DNA of 64,000 nucleotides, from assembly GCA_029532415.1 (NCBI GenBank), contig JAQOTA010000020.1:558001-622000 (forward strand). The letters are read 5' to 3'. The translations under genes were made by a program, and so were the position numbers. Under the pieces are notes generated by a model that saw only the letters and a list, made by a program, of their open reading frames with translations, was not told where the DNA came from and did no database searches. The DNA is from Marasmius tenuissimus. Lineage: Eukaryota; Basidiomycota; Agaricomycetes; Agaricales; Marasmiaceae. Of this stretch, positions 1 to 11,287 are shown in pieces (the first letter of the stretch is position 1; each line of letters opens with the position of its first letter).

Positions 1-420
1 GATGATCTTCTACGGGTATACGGGAAACCATGGTCGTGTTTCAGGCCTTCTACAAGTTTGGCAAAACCGTGGTGACCATGTACGTTTCTCATAATTTTCC
101 GCTTAACCGCACAGCATACTCCTAGGCGAGGGGTATACTCGTTGTATCTACTAGGCTTGTCGGAAATGTTCGGCTACTTGGCCTATTTGCTCTCAGCACC
201 TGTGCTTACTGCGGCATCGAATTTGATACAGGAGTGGAGAAAAACTCACTCAGAAATAAATAAATTATGTACGTTCAGACTATGATCCTCAGAAATAATA
301 CATACAACCACAGCACCTCTTTATGTTACCTTCACACTGCCGCAGAGTCAGGATCGGTGGCGATTGAATAGAAGCGATGGGGCACTCGGATAGCTCAGAC
401 CAAACTGCGCTCGAAAACCG
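1..420. other. Upstream stretch, no gene seen
   Basis: AT-rich sequence before the TmpA-like gene. I see no coding segment, RNA gene or repeat that I can support. Its 3' part presumably contains the upstream promoter of the next gene. Confidence 0.4.
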
Positions 421-429
421 TATATAAAG
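421..429 (+). promoter_or_regulatory. TATA box of the TmpA-like gene
   Basis: The sequence TATATAAAG lies about 90 bases upstream of the ATG at 515, a normal distance for a fungal TATA box with a short 5' UTR. No other strong TATA-like site lies closer to this start. Confidence 0.5.
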
Positions 430-514
430 CTTGCTCCGATGATTTGGTACGACTCAATCCGCCCACAGCTCCTTCCTTGTTGGTAGTGAGTACTTCCGCC
501 ATCCGACTTTCACC

Positions 515-3500
515 ATGCAGCCTCAGAACCTTGACGACGCCGAGAACGGAGTTACTCACCCCGATGAGCAACCACTTCTCCAGCTTCCAGGCCCATCAGA
601 GTCTCCCAACCTTGTGGCTCCCGTCAAATTCGAATCGGACCCGTCGTTCAACTCCACTGAGGAGAGCAAAGAATTACTCCCTTCTCCCCCTCGTCCCGCG
701 CAAGCTCGTCCAAAACCACAGCGCGCTAACCATTGGATTCGGTTCAGGTTGTGGTTTCATACGTATAGGTAAGAGACAACTCTTCTCGTTCATATGATGA
801 GCTGAGCCCTAATCGAAATTCTCCCAAACGTATGCAGGCGGTTTTACACCTTCATCATAACATTCAACCTCGTCTCCATTTTCCTCACAATTGCTGGTGT
901 GTGGCACTACCCTCGTCAATATACCGGCGCATTCGTTCTCGGTAATCTTTTGGTCGCAATCCTTGTTCGGAACGAGCTATTTGGACGTCTCCTATATCTT
1001 ACTGTCAACACTTTATTTGCAAAGGTGAGCTGGTTTCCGTTCTCTTGCTCATCGACTGGGCAACTAATACGAGTCCTCTCTCCGACTGCAGTGGCCGCCT
1101 CTCTGGTTCAGACTCAACTGTACTGCCTTCCTGCAACACTTGGGTGGAGTTCATCTAGGATGCGGCGTTTCAGGGTTCTTGTGGATCATCGTCAAAATCG
1201 TCATACTCTTCGAGGAGTACACAGCTGCACATCCCGCCGTCTTGACTATGGGTATACTGACAGCGGTAACGCTCTGTATCTCGATTGCCTCCGCCATCCC
1301 CTGGGTCCGCAACACTCACCACGAGTGAGTGTCTTTTCGGACCGTTTGTTATACCGACTAAGCGACTATTCATTTGTTCAGCACCTTCGAACAATACCAT
1401 CGTTTTGCGGGATGGTACGTTTTTTATATTGGAGCTTAATGTGATTTGGCTAAACACCGTGATGCCCAGGATTGGCCTACTATTCAGTGAGTGACCAAGT
1501 CAACCCAGGAAAGGAAGACACGCTCACGTCCGTCCCCCTCGTCAATCAGCATGGGCCTTCACCATACTATCCGACGCGTGGGATCTTGAAAGACACCAAT
1601 GGAACCCAGATGGTCTCAGTGTCCTCAAACAGCAGGATTTCTGGTTCGTTTTCGCAATGACTATATTGTGAGTACACCTGGGTGGTGGCGACTGTCCAGT
1701 TTATAACTCAGCTCACCGGTTTGCTCCCAACCTTTTCAGCATCATCATCCCGTGGACGACCGTTCGCAGGGTCAACGTCGAAGTCGAAATTGTAAGCCGA
1801 TATCGTGTCATTATTGACGACGGTTTCTGATATCCCCCATTTCCATGTAGCCTTCTTCCAAGGCCGTGATTCTCAAATTCGAGGTGTGTGTCCGCTGACT
1901 GCTCAGAGATACACGGCCATCTCATACATGGAACTTCTAGCGCGGCATGCAGCAAGGTCTCCTTACCAGGATCTCGCGGACTAGTGTCAAGGAATATCAT
2001 GCCTTCGGAATCATCTCGTATGTTTCGTTATCCTGCTCGAATTCACATTCACTCTCCGGGCTTACACCGTAGCTCAGCGAGGGTATCGGCTCCGGAAAGC
2101 ATTACCTTATCTGCGGTGTACAAGGTGACTTCACCAAGTCGCTGGTAGACAACCCTCCGACGACAATTTGGACCCGTGAATTGAAGGTATGTTCCCTATC
2201 GCTTATTAGTTTCGCCCGAACTTAGAGGAGCTTCCTTAGTAGTTGCAATACTGCAGGGAGCAGGAGAAAGAGAGAAGGCAGAAAGCCTCAGGCGGTGGTG
2301 AACAAACCGCTGAGGTAGTATGGTATTCCTAGCTAGCTTATATACGAGAGTACTAGATAGCTAGAATATAGTAGAATGGAGTAGAATGTACTGTGCATGA
2401 TGTAGGTCCAACTGTGCATGATGTACGTAGGAGTAAGTACGATCAGTAAGGCAAAGGGTTGTGGAGTACGGAGGAGTATAGTGAGTAATGTAGGGCAAAG
2501 GGATAATGATATCATACAATGTGTAGGGTCAGGTAGGCACAATGGTTAGCTAGGCCGAAGTTGCCATACCTAGAATATTGACTGTCCTCCTCAACTGAGG
2601 CAGCAGTAAGAAAAGAGAATATCAAAAAGGGCAGTCATACAGAAAGGAAAAATGTTCGCAAGTAAAAATGAAAGGCAATACTCATCTGCACGTCTGCAGG
2701 CTAATAACACGTGTAGCATCAAGAAAGGTCCTCCTGCGACCAATCAGCACATCTGGACATCTTATCCAGGCAAAGCAGGGCAAGGTAGGGCTATGCAGGG
2801 TTATGCAGGGCAATCGAAGAATGGCAGGGTCCAAACTCCTCATCTGAGATATCCATCCCAGGCTAATCAGCAAGTCTTCTTCCGAAATCTGCTATTCCGG
2901 GCTTATCATCTTCTTTTCCTAGCATCTCTTATCTCATCTCATCTCATCATTCAGATTATCCTAATCTGGGCTATCAAAATCTTCTTCGGCAATCTTCTTC
3001 GGCAAAAGGAATCCATCTTCGCATGTGGCGCAATCGGCAGGTGATAGTGATGTGAATGAAATGAATGGGCTGTCGAAGTCGTGGGAACTGGTGATTATGG
3101 AACTGAGCTTCTCGCACGGCGCGTGGTGGCTGAATGTGAATGATGGGGCAGATGCTGCATGAAAGTAGGTCGCCGGGATGTTAAGCCAGGCTTCCTTCTC
3201 GCATACGGCATGAATGGCAAGGGGCATGAATGGCGTGGCAAGTGAATAAGGCAGGGGGCAAGTGGCAATGGCAATGGCAATGAATAGAGCTGGCAAGTGA
3301 ATGGAATTGGCAATGTGTCGTAATGGCATGGCAAATGAATGAATTCGGCTGGCATATGGAATGATGATGGAAGTGATACAGCGGCTTGTTGCACGGATCA
3401 GGGTGTCGGCATGTAGTGAATTGGAATGTGTTGTTGTTGGCAGGGAAATGTCGCGTGGCAAGAATGTGGCCAATCAATGGTGAATAGAATTACAGCATTG

Positions 3501-4610
3501 GGCACTGAGTAGAGAGGGGTGTGGCATTACAGCAGCTTTGACAGTGACATGTGAAATGATCACGATCTTGGCTAGCAGTTTGACAAGGGTAGCAAGCAGT
3601 TTGAAATAGCGGTTTGAGTTGCAATACTGCAGGGAGCAGGAGAAAGAGAGAAGGCAGAAAGCCTCAGGCGGTGGTGAACAAACCGCTGAGGTAGTATGGT
3701 ATTCCTAGCTAGCTTATATACGAGAGTACTAGATAGCTAGAATATAGTAGAATGGAGTAGAATGTACTGTGCATGATGTAGGTCCAACTGTGCATGATGT
3801 ACGTAGGAGTAAGTACGATCAGTAAGGCAAAGGGTTGTGGAGTACGGAGGAGTATAGTGAGTAATGTAGGGCAAAGGGATAATGATATCATACAATGTGT
3901 AGGGTCAGGTAGGCACAATGGTTAGCTAGGCCGAAGTTGCCATACCTAGAATATTGACTTTAGTTCGCCGGTGTGTCAAATACATCTACCCTGTACAAGC
4001 GTGGAATCCGTGTCTGCACGGGGACTGGTCTTGGCGCAGCATTGTCGACTTGTCTCCAGGTAAGTCTCGCTTGAGCGGTTATATGGTTATAACTCAAAGT
4101 TCTTACGACTGTCATTCCCTTGCTAGAATCCTAATTGGTATGTTGGCTTACGCGGTTGAACGGTTATATTACCAGCGTTCGAGCATTGCAGATCGCTGAC
4201 CTACATCAATATTACAGGTACTTGATCTGGATAGGGTCGGACCAAGAGAAAACTTTTGGACCGACGATCTCTGGTCTCATCAATGATAACCTTGAAGGCC
4301 GTGTGACATTATGGGACTCCAAACAACGAGGTGCGCAACCATTACTTCTAGAAAACGTGCAAGAGTGCTCACGTTACGGCCTGACCCTACCAGGCGGACG
4401 ACCCGACACAATGGAGTTGATCCAAGACACGTACAAAATGTGGTGCGCCGAGGTCGTGTTCATCACATCGAACTGGACTGGTAATAAAGAGATGATGGAA
4501 GGATGTAAAAAAGTTGGGATCCCTGCGTTTGTGAGTTCTCGTCTGATAGTGAAGCAAACTGGGTCCAGGCTGATCGTGATTCTTACTAGGGTACTCTGTG
4601 GGACTTCTAA
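515..4610 (+). CDS. TmpA-like transmembrane flavoprotein oxidoreductase, 15 exons
   Basis: Hand-spliced exons: 515-768, 838-1024, 1092-1324, 1382-1414, 1470-1486, 1550-1667, 1740-1791, 1851-1883, 1941-2017, 2078-2186, 3964-4059, 4127-4137, 4218-4330, 4394-4530, 4590-4610. They total 1491 nt (496 aa) with every junction in phase. The N-terminus is polar. Several membrane helices follow (IITFNLVSIFLTIAGVWHY, LGNLLVAILV, GVSGFLWIIVKIVILF, GILTAVTLCISIASA), with His-rich segments NTHHDTFEQYHR and LQHLGG. The C-terminal soluble part contains VCTGTGLGAALS and WIGSDQEKTFG, as in NAD/FAD-binding oxidoreductases, and ends GTLWDF. This matches the fungal TmpA family; Aspergillus TmpA is a plasma-membrane flavoprotein that affects asexual development. 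Substrate here is unknown. Intron 10 (2187-3963) is swollen by a retroelement but still has GT and AG ends, so the gene may remain functional. Confidence 0.8.
2241..2583. repeat. 5' terminal repeat (LTR) of the TRIM-like element
   Basis: Starts AGTTGCAATACTGC and ends ATATTGACT. It appears identical to 3617-3959 and is closely related to the solo copy at 40034-40381. Its ends are AGT and ACT rather than the usual TG and CA. Confidence 0.9.
3617..3959. repeat. 3' terminal repeat (LTR) of the TRIM-like element
   Basis: 343-bp copy matching 2241-2583 along its whole length by eye. It is followed directly by TTAGT, the second target-site copy, whose AG is the splice acceptor of exon 11 in the TmpA-like gene. 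Confidence 0.9.
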
Positions 4611-4996
4611 GCACGTATTCAACTATGACGAGTCTCAGCAGGCGTCGCGACTCAATTTTTCACGACATACTTACGATAGTCATTTGAAGACCAGGATTTG
4701 CTTTACGAAGCACCTACCCACCTTCGTCGATGCTGACTATCACACGAATGGACTCACGAGCTATATTTATTATGTAGTCATAACTTATCGTATGGGCGAA
4801 TGTAGCTCACACACTTGTATCTTCCCATGCTTGGAAAACAATAGGCGCGTCTGCGCAACGTCCAATATCTTAATACCTGCGGATTGCACAGCGTTATAAT
4901 TCGCTTCTTCACAGCTATAACTACGCCACCAGGCCGTCTCCCGATAACAAACCCGTCATCCCCGCGTCGATCATCAACGTTCAAGCTAAAACCATA
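4611..4996. other. Convergent intergenic region
   Basis: Lies between the stop codon of the TmpA-like gene and the stop codon of the minus-strand F-box gene. It presumably holds both 3' UTRs and polyadenylation sites. No further gene seen. Confidence 0.4.
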
Positions 4997-6158
4997 TCAC
5001 CGCCGGCCCGAGTCATCCCCAATGAGATAGATCTTCTTCACGATCGTTCTCTCTTTGAATACCGTTTCTTCTAATCGTAAGTCCGGAAACAGCGCCCGGA
5101 TGTCACTCAACGGGACTGTCTCCGGCACACATATTTCCGTCCGTTTAAGTCGGTAACCTGATCTCGCTATCAGATCAGGTATCCCCGGAGCATTATCGGC
5201 TCTCCCCTTGTCCAGTTTCAGGTGCAGAACCAGGGTTTTCAGTTTGGGAACCACAATTCGGCTGATAAACGCATAATCCCCCGGTGACAATACGATACGA
5301 AGGGAACGGAGGTTTGGTAGAACCAAGGACTCGGGGGTTGGAGGGATAGACGAGGACCGACGGATATTCTTCACTTTGAGCGAGGTCAAAGACCCCCGTG
5401 TATGCTCCAACCATCGAAAGAGTGAGTCCTGGGAGCATCTCTTGACAGATACGTATCTTAGCTGCGGGAAGAAGGTGCTCGTAACTAGCGGAAGGCTTTC
5501 CTGTGTTCCATAAAAGATTGCTGGCATCCGGAGGGAAGATAGCAAGGGCGCATTCTGGAATATAGATATAGTGACAAGCCCAAGAGATTCATCGATTGGT
5601 GGCGAGTAATCCGTCGGTATATCCTTCACCGAGAGAGTTCTGAGAAGGGGAAAGTGCTCAATTTCTCGGTTTACGCCCCAGAAGAGCCGCCCGGCGCCCT
5701 GGAACAGGTTGAGCTTCAAAAAAGCCCAGCTCCAGCGGTGACGGTGTCGCCAAATCGCGGCAAAGATAGCCCTACTACTCGACTCCCGAGAGGACTTGTT
5801 TATGTGCTCGATCGATTGAACCGAATCAGAAAAGCATATGTGCAGCGGGAGATCTCTGGATCTTGCAAGCTGAACCGAAATGCCTTCTAGAGCACTGTTA
5901 TCCATCAGCGGGTTGACCTTATCAACATCGATGGAGATGGATATCCATAGGCGGGGATCGTGGGTGGTAAGATCATTCCAGTGTTGACAAACTTGCAAGA
6001 GACCTTGCACACGCCCGCCAGCTACCACGTACTCCTTGAAAACCTTCAATAGGAGTTCGTTGGGGACGCAAGCGATGGGGGTACGACTGGAGTCTAGAAG
6101 AAGTATAATGGGCGCTGAACATGGAAAAGTATGAATGTTAACCCATCAAACACTTACC
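4997..6158 (-). CDS. F-box protein (5' end unresolved)
   Basis: The main exon runs from 6114 to 4997. It is preceded by an intron (6157-6115, GT-AG) and an upstream exon ending at 6158. The spliced N-terminus reads SSNALAPIILL, then the F-box core TPIACVPNELLLKVFKEYV. This is followed by CQHWNDLTTHDPRLW, the second half of an F-box as found in Agaricomycete F-box-like proteins (R/HWxxxAxxxPxLW pattern). The remaining roughly 300 residues are leucine-rich-repeat-like (LRTLSVKDI, LRSLRIVL, LKTLVLHLKL). Such proteins act as substrate adaptors of SCF ubiquitin ligases; this class is greatly expanded in mushrooms and targets are unknown. I could not settle the start codon; a plausible first exon lies around 6240-6330. 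Confidence 0.7.
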
Positions 6159-9100
6159 AAGGGCGTTGGAGGAGCTAATATCACTCTTCCGAACCAAGAT
6201 GAGGCCGTGGATGCTTGACAAGAGACGAAAGTGAGGACTCACCATGATCGAAAAGGTTGCAATATTGACCTGGTGAACTCCAATACAGATTCTGCCCGTC
6301 TCGTGGTGGATTGAAAGAGGCTCGAGCGCTCATAGGTATGCTTCTTCCGCGTGCATGACATGAGGACATGAGATCACGATCAAACCTTAACCCGACGAAC
6401 AAATATTGATTATGCACAGCGAGAATGCACCGTGGGTCTCAACGATATCGGATACACAATCAACGAGATAAATCAACTCTGGAGTAGGTCTACGATACAA
6501 GTTATACTTTGCATGAGTTTCGGGCGACAAGGACTTGTGTAGGATGGAGAACCAAACCCGCGAGCACACGAAAGCGCTGAAACGTAGGCACAAACCACGG
6601 GATGTAATGAAAGGGTCAAAACCAGATAACGAGATGAGATATTTAGATAAATAAATCAAGAAGGATTGAGCGAGGGTGGAGAGATACGGGCGGCAGCAAA
6701 CCCGCTTTAAACACCTCCGAGTCCACTCCTAATATCTCCGAATCCACATCAAACACGTCTCAAGCCACCTGCAACAATCCCTCGAACACACCTCGCCCTC
6801 TCCCGTAGTGTTTGAAACATCCGCCGAATGAGCGGAACTACCGTCTACGTTCACCGATTTCATTCATTGTATATCTGCAACCCGCGAGTGTGTACCAACC
6901 TTTTCGCAAAGGGCTGTAATGCTTGCCGCCGTCAATAGCATTGACTCCTGTCACACGAAGGGTTACCCCCATCCCCGTGCTCGACTCCGAGGTCACGACG
7001 AGGACCGGCAATGAGAAGGCCAAAAGCAATAGTAACAATCAGTGGAGACTGGCTGAAAGAGCCCCCAACGACTGGTAAGATAGAACTTTGCTGAGGCCCG
7101 CCAGGCAACGAAAGCTTGTTGAGTTGCGCCAAACGGTAGCCGATAAGGACTAGCCCGCGATGGTGCTAGGTCGGCACGGAAGGCGCAACGACCCAGTCCA
7201 TGAGTCCGTGTCGCTGAGGATGAGGATTAACGCTTTAACGTTTAACGTTTAACCCTTAAGGAGCAAGAAAGGGACAAGCTAAACAACGGGGAGAGAGCAT
7301 AAACTACCCCATCATAGCATCTCAAAGCCACAAACGACGTGGCGGGGGAAATCGCTTGAAAGCAATCAAGGGAAAAAGGACAATATCGAAGACTGATAGC
7401 CAAATCACAAAAGTAAAATGCGCTTTGGAGCCGTTGGCTCCATATAGCGAAAACAAGAGGGAGGAAGCTCGCGCTGCACAAGGGAAATCAAATTGCCGCC
7501 ACGATGACCGTTGCTACATTGTGCGTTGATGGTCGCGGAAGAGGCGCCAAGTAAAAGGTTATATCGAAAAGGGTATAAGCGGGTTGAAAAAGCGATCCAA
7601 ACGAGAAAAGAGAATAGCGCTAGGTTCTGAGGCCATGAGCCACACGATACCCATAATCTCGAGAGAAGGAGCAACACAAGGTGAAAGTATGGGGAAAAGA
7701 AAGGATGCCCTCTCTGAGCCGCCGGGATATCTGTAGGTCGTGAAAACGAGGCCCTTTTGCTGCTCTTGAGGTTCTTCATTGGGTCGCCAAGTTGAGGTAT
7801 CGCGGTACCTGTGGGTAAGGATTAGCTCATCAGTGAGATTTCAATCAAAGCCCGAGCAATAAAACCAGTGGAGTGTAGACCTCATCGAAAGAGGCAGTAC
7901 GGAGGACTTGAATGAGGTCAGAAAAGGTAATTTGGAAGACAACCGTGGCAAATCAACGACTGAAGCTCACCTGCTATCCCCTATAACAATCCTATCCAAT
8001 TTTCAATATACCGCTGTATAGCCAGATAGATCGATAGTCCCTGAAAATGAAGCGTCCTCTTCAGTAAAACGCGGCACACGGGGCGAACGATAGCGACGGT
8101 GATGGTTCGAGGACGAAGATGAAAGTGGGAAGAATCGTCATCAGGTGGGTTACTTTAGGGCAGGTCAGCCTCACGGACTTTGCCGGCCATGATCAATGAG
8201 GCATCCCTCCCTCCAAATCCGAGCTGGCTACTAGGCTCGCACTATCTCTTATACTCAGAGTACCTATCTCGGATTGAACGATCGCAAGACCGAGCCACCA
8301 GTATCTCGATTGGAGAGGCAGTACAAGGTTCACGCGTTGTACCGTAGAACTGGACCAAACCTAATGTGGCAAAAAGCTCCACTCGGGCAATCGTTCTTGT
8401 TTTGTTTCATGAGACAATATAGACAAGGAACTTGATTCACATTAGAATGAACATATAAGAATCGCCTTCTTGCGGGAGTGGTAGGCGTCAGCCAGATATA
8501 AATTCCTCCTCACGCTCTACCGACCAATCGCCTTATTGAATGCCACAAACTAGTCCGACAGGCAGCTCGCAACGTCGAACGAGGACTTTCAACTCACTGA
8601 CTCTGACTCGCATGATAAAGAAGATAGAACATTTGAGTCTCCGGACTCTCGGCCGCCTGTGTTCGGAGGAGGGAGCTTGGACAGGTTGTAGGGACTGTAT
8701 ATCGTACTACTAGCCCTGTCGGCGGGACCTAGTCTCCAATACCTCTACGTTAACTCGCTAATAACTGTGTAAGGCTCCCCCTCCTCTAGCTCGTACCCGG
8801 CGGGTGAGTGATAATTCAATTCCCACCACGGACATTATGAATCATTGCTGCGATAGACGCGTTTGCGTTCTCTGGCCCTGGAGGCGATGTAGAACCGTGA
8901 GGTCTTTCACCTGTCCCCTTTGCGACTGATAGAAGAGACTCAAGCGAGAACGGTAAGAACCATGACGATATAGCTAACTCTCAGCCTCATACTTATTCCG
9001 CGGTCCCTACTTCCTTCCCTCGAAATCCGAGTCAGTCTCCCCAGCCTCCCTTACGACGTATCGTTTCTGCTATACCAACGATACCGACCATAAAGACGTT

Positions 9101-9369
9101 GACGTTCGCTCCCGGGCCCAAATGATATTTTTTTCATTTGCACGAAGCCTTCCATCATGGGTGGGATGCCGGGAGGATACTCGACGATGGACAATGAGCC
9201 GTGCTAATGAAAAGGCGACTCGGGCTTGAAGCATTCGAGCTCCTCCTCCGTACTATTCAATATATCTAGTTAATATAATTTGGCGTATGGCGCATCATGG
9301 ATGTCAAAAAATTTACCGGCCAGTGGCGATATTGGACCCGGATTCCAAACATACTCCCTGCCCTCTTCT
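6159..9369. other. 3.2 kb without a supportable gene
   Basis: Apart from the probable 5' exons of the F-box gene near 6160-6330, I find only short open frames on either strand with no recognisable motif, no tRNA and no clear repeat pair. The short tandem TTTAACG run near 7230-7250 is the only local repetition noted. It may be decayed sequence or regulatory DNA. Confidence 0.4.
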
Positions 9370-11287
9370 CTATCGCAGATCCTGTGGTTTCCAAGAGAAC
9401 TGCGCCCAAGAAAACATCGCATATTTACTCCCGCTGGAAAATGAAGTGAGACAAAAGATAGAATTCAGGTCCACTGTATCCGTTCGCCATTTCTGAATGA
9501 ACTTGTCGATCTCCGCCGTGCCCCACAAGTACCGTGATTGAAGTTCTCGGAGGCCCTGAGGGTCCACAACTCGGAAGCATTTCATCGTGGGTACCTTCTC
9601 GGTGTCCAGGTCGATGAAGGCCATCGGCAATCTGACTCTGCACTGAATTGAGAGGGTGTCGGAGTCAGGCTGCGAGGTAGACCTTTGGAGAAAAACAGTA
9701 AAGGTTTGGATTGCTGCATTGATGAGCCGTGCATTCGTCCTGAGAAAGTCCATTGTCCACCAATGTGTGAACTGACAGTCATGTTCAAGGGAAAACGGTT
9801 CTGAATGATATCGAATCGCGTTTAGGTCGTTTCATCACAGTTTGCTGAGGAAACTGATACTTACGACCTGCGATGGGCTTGCCATCTCTATTACAGCGGG
9901 CTCGATGACCAGATTTCCAATGAAGTTTCTGGCAGGATCGGGAGCAGTAAAGCTCGTCATAACATCCCGTACAACGGAAATACTGCTCAAACAATATCTC
10001 ATCCTCAGTGTCTTTCCTGACAGTCGCTCTTGCGGGACACTGTACATGACACCGAATGTCAATGACAACTGAATACCATCCCAGTTATCTACGGCTCACC
10101 TTGGGATTTCCGCAAAATTGGGTCCAAACTGCGCAACGGACAGTATAGAATCCGTAGGCTTTGCTTTGCATGACAAGCCAAGCCTCCCAAACCTCTACCG
10201 AATTCCTCTTCAACCGCTCATCCATACCGTCGACCCACGCAGCCTTATTGATTTTCCGAACCGCACCACGTAGGACTGCTTGGTTCACTAAAAATCTGGA
10301 TATGGTAGCAAGGATTCCGCATAGGTTCTGCACTATCCCCTCTTTGAAATGAACCCTCCTTTCGTCACAAAGTATGAAATGGACTGGCGGAAGCTTGAAG
10401 ATGACATCAATTATCCCATTCTCCAATGCCACCAAGGCGCGATGTGGACTCAACATCAATTCTCGAACGAGAAGGGATGTGAGCGAGAAGAGATCGTGCG
10501 ACATACTCTCGACGACAGCATGTTGTTGGCTATCCGTAGTATTGACAACCCTTTTTTTGAGAGCAAGGGTGCGCAAGATGGACAGTAGACAAAGGAAAAA
10601 AGCGTCCCCGTTCCCTAGACGTAAATTCGGCTTGACACCTGAGAAACACGCTGATGGCGCGTCCATGAGTGCCAGGTAAAACAGAACTTGGTTGAGCTCT
10701 CTTCCGTCCATCTCGGGTAGACGCCGAGCCACGGTATTGAAATGCTGGATTAGAGTAGATCCGAGTCGAATGTCCTCCGCAGTTTGGGGCGAAGTCGTAG
10801 GCAACGGGACCGGTGGTGCCAGTGGCGATTTGATTATCCCCGTCGTCGCTGTGCCCGCTACTATCGACCATCCTCCCCAGCTGGCATGCCCTATCGTGAT
10901 CGCCTTCATCCATATCTGAACAAGAGTCTTCTGAAGAGGTTTCAAGAGGTTTTCGCATTCGAGGCTGGGATAACTGAGAATTTCTGGAATATGGGTGAGA
11001 GCACCATCGAAGATAGCCACTCCTTCAGGCGAAATAGGTTCCTCCGACGCGAGAAGAACCTTTTGAAGAATACAAGAAATCCATGGCTCAACGTTTGACC
11101 ACCTGGCTCGCACCTGAGCCCAGGTAGCCGCCTGTTCGGGGGTTCTCATCAATTGGCCGAGGAAGGTGAGACTTTGCACGGCTAGTTGCACTTTTTTGCT
11201 CGGGTTATTTATATGAACGACCGACGGCTGTTTTCCGAGTTTGCGAATTTGGTCGAGAGCAGATGTGGCCGTGAGCGTCGGAGACAT
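9370..11287 (-). CDS. MYND-type zinc-finger protein
   Basis: Three exons, 11287-10100, 10039-9865 and 9800-9370, total 1794 nt (597 aa) with consistent phases. Residues 1 to about 390 are helical, Leu-rich and unfamiliar; this large N-terminal part is typical of Agaricomycete MYND proteins. The zinc finger straddles the first intron: CGNPKC at about 392-397, then FRCTGCYDELYCSRSCQK and HWKSGHRARC. Together these give the MYND pattern of paired Cys ligands, YC-x3-C and H-x3-C. After the finger the chain continues through QFTHWWTMDFLRTN to a roughly 140-residue C-terminal domain. MYND fingers generally bind proline-rich partners, so a protein-interaction role is inferred; the specific function is unknown. 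Confidence 0.85.

Larger units (their letters stand above)
2241..3959. mobile_element. Non-coding terminal-repeat (TRIM-like) retroelement inside intron 10
   Basis: A 1719-bp element is bounded by two 343-bp direct repeats that look identical base for base, and is flanked by a perfect 5-bp duplication TTAGT (2236-2240 and 3960-3964). The interior (2584-3616) has no transposase, gag or pol coding. It contains short runs based on GGCAAT, CAGGGCAA and ATCTC. I see no clear primer-binding site or polypurine tract. Identical terminal repeats suggest recent insertion. The right-hand TTAGT copy supplies the AG of the host splice acceptor. The size and lack of coding fit a TRIM or LARD mobilised by a partner elsewhere. 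Confidence 0.85.

Noticed and set aside
2333..2542. Identical 69-codon open frame at 2333-2542, 3709-3918 and 40131-40340
   Set aside because: It lies wholly inside the three LTR copies and its repetition comes from the LTR, not from coding selection. The encoded sequence has no motif.
3241..3330. Possible CRISPR-like repeat array (GGCAATG units)
   Set aside because: Units are adjacent and degenerate with no spacers; the genome is eukaryotic.
2961..3477. His- and Cys-rich open frames on the minus strand
   Set aside because: They arise from the GGCAAT-type simple repeats inside the non-coding retroelement.
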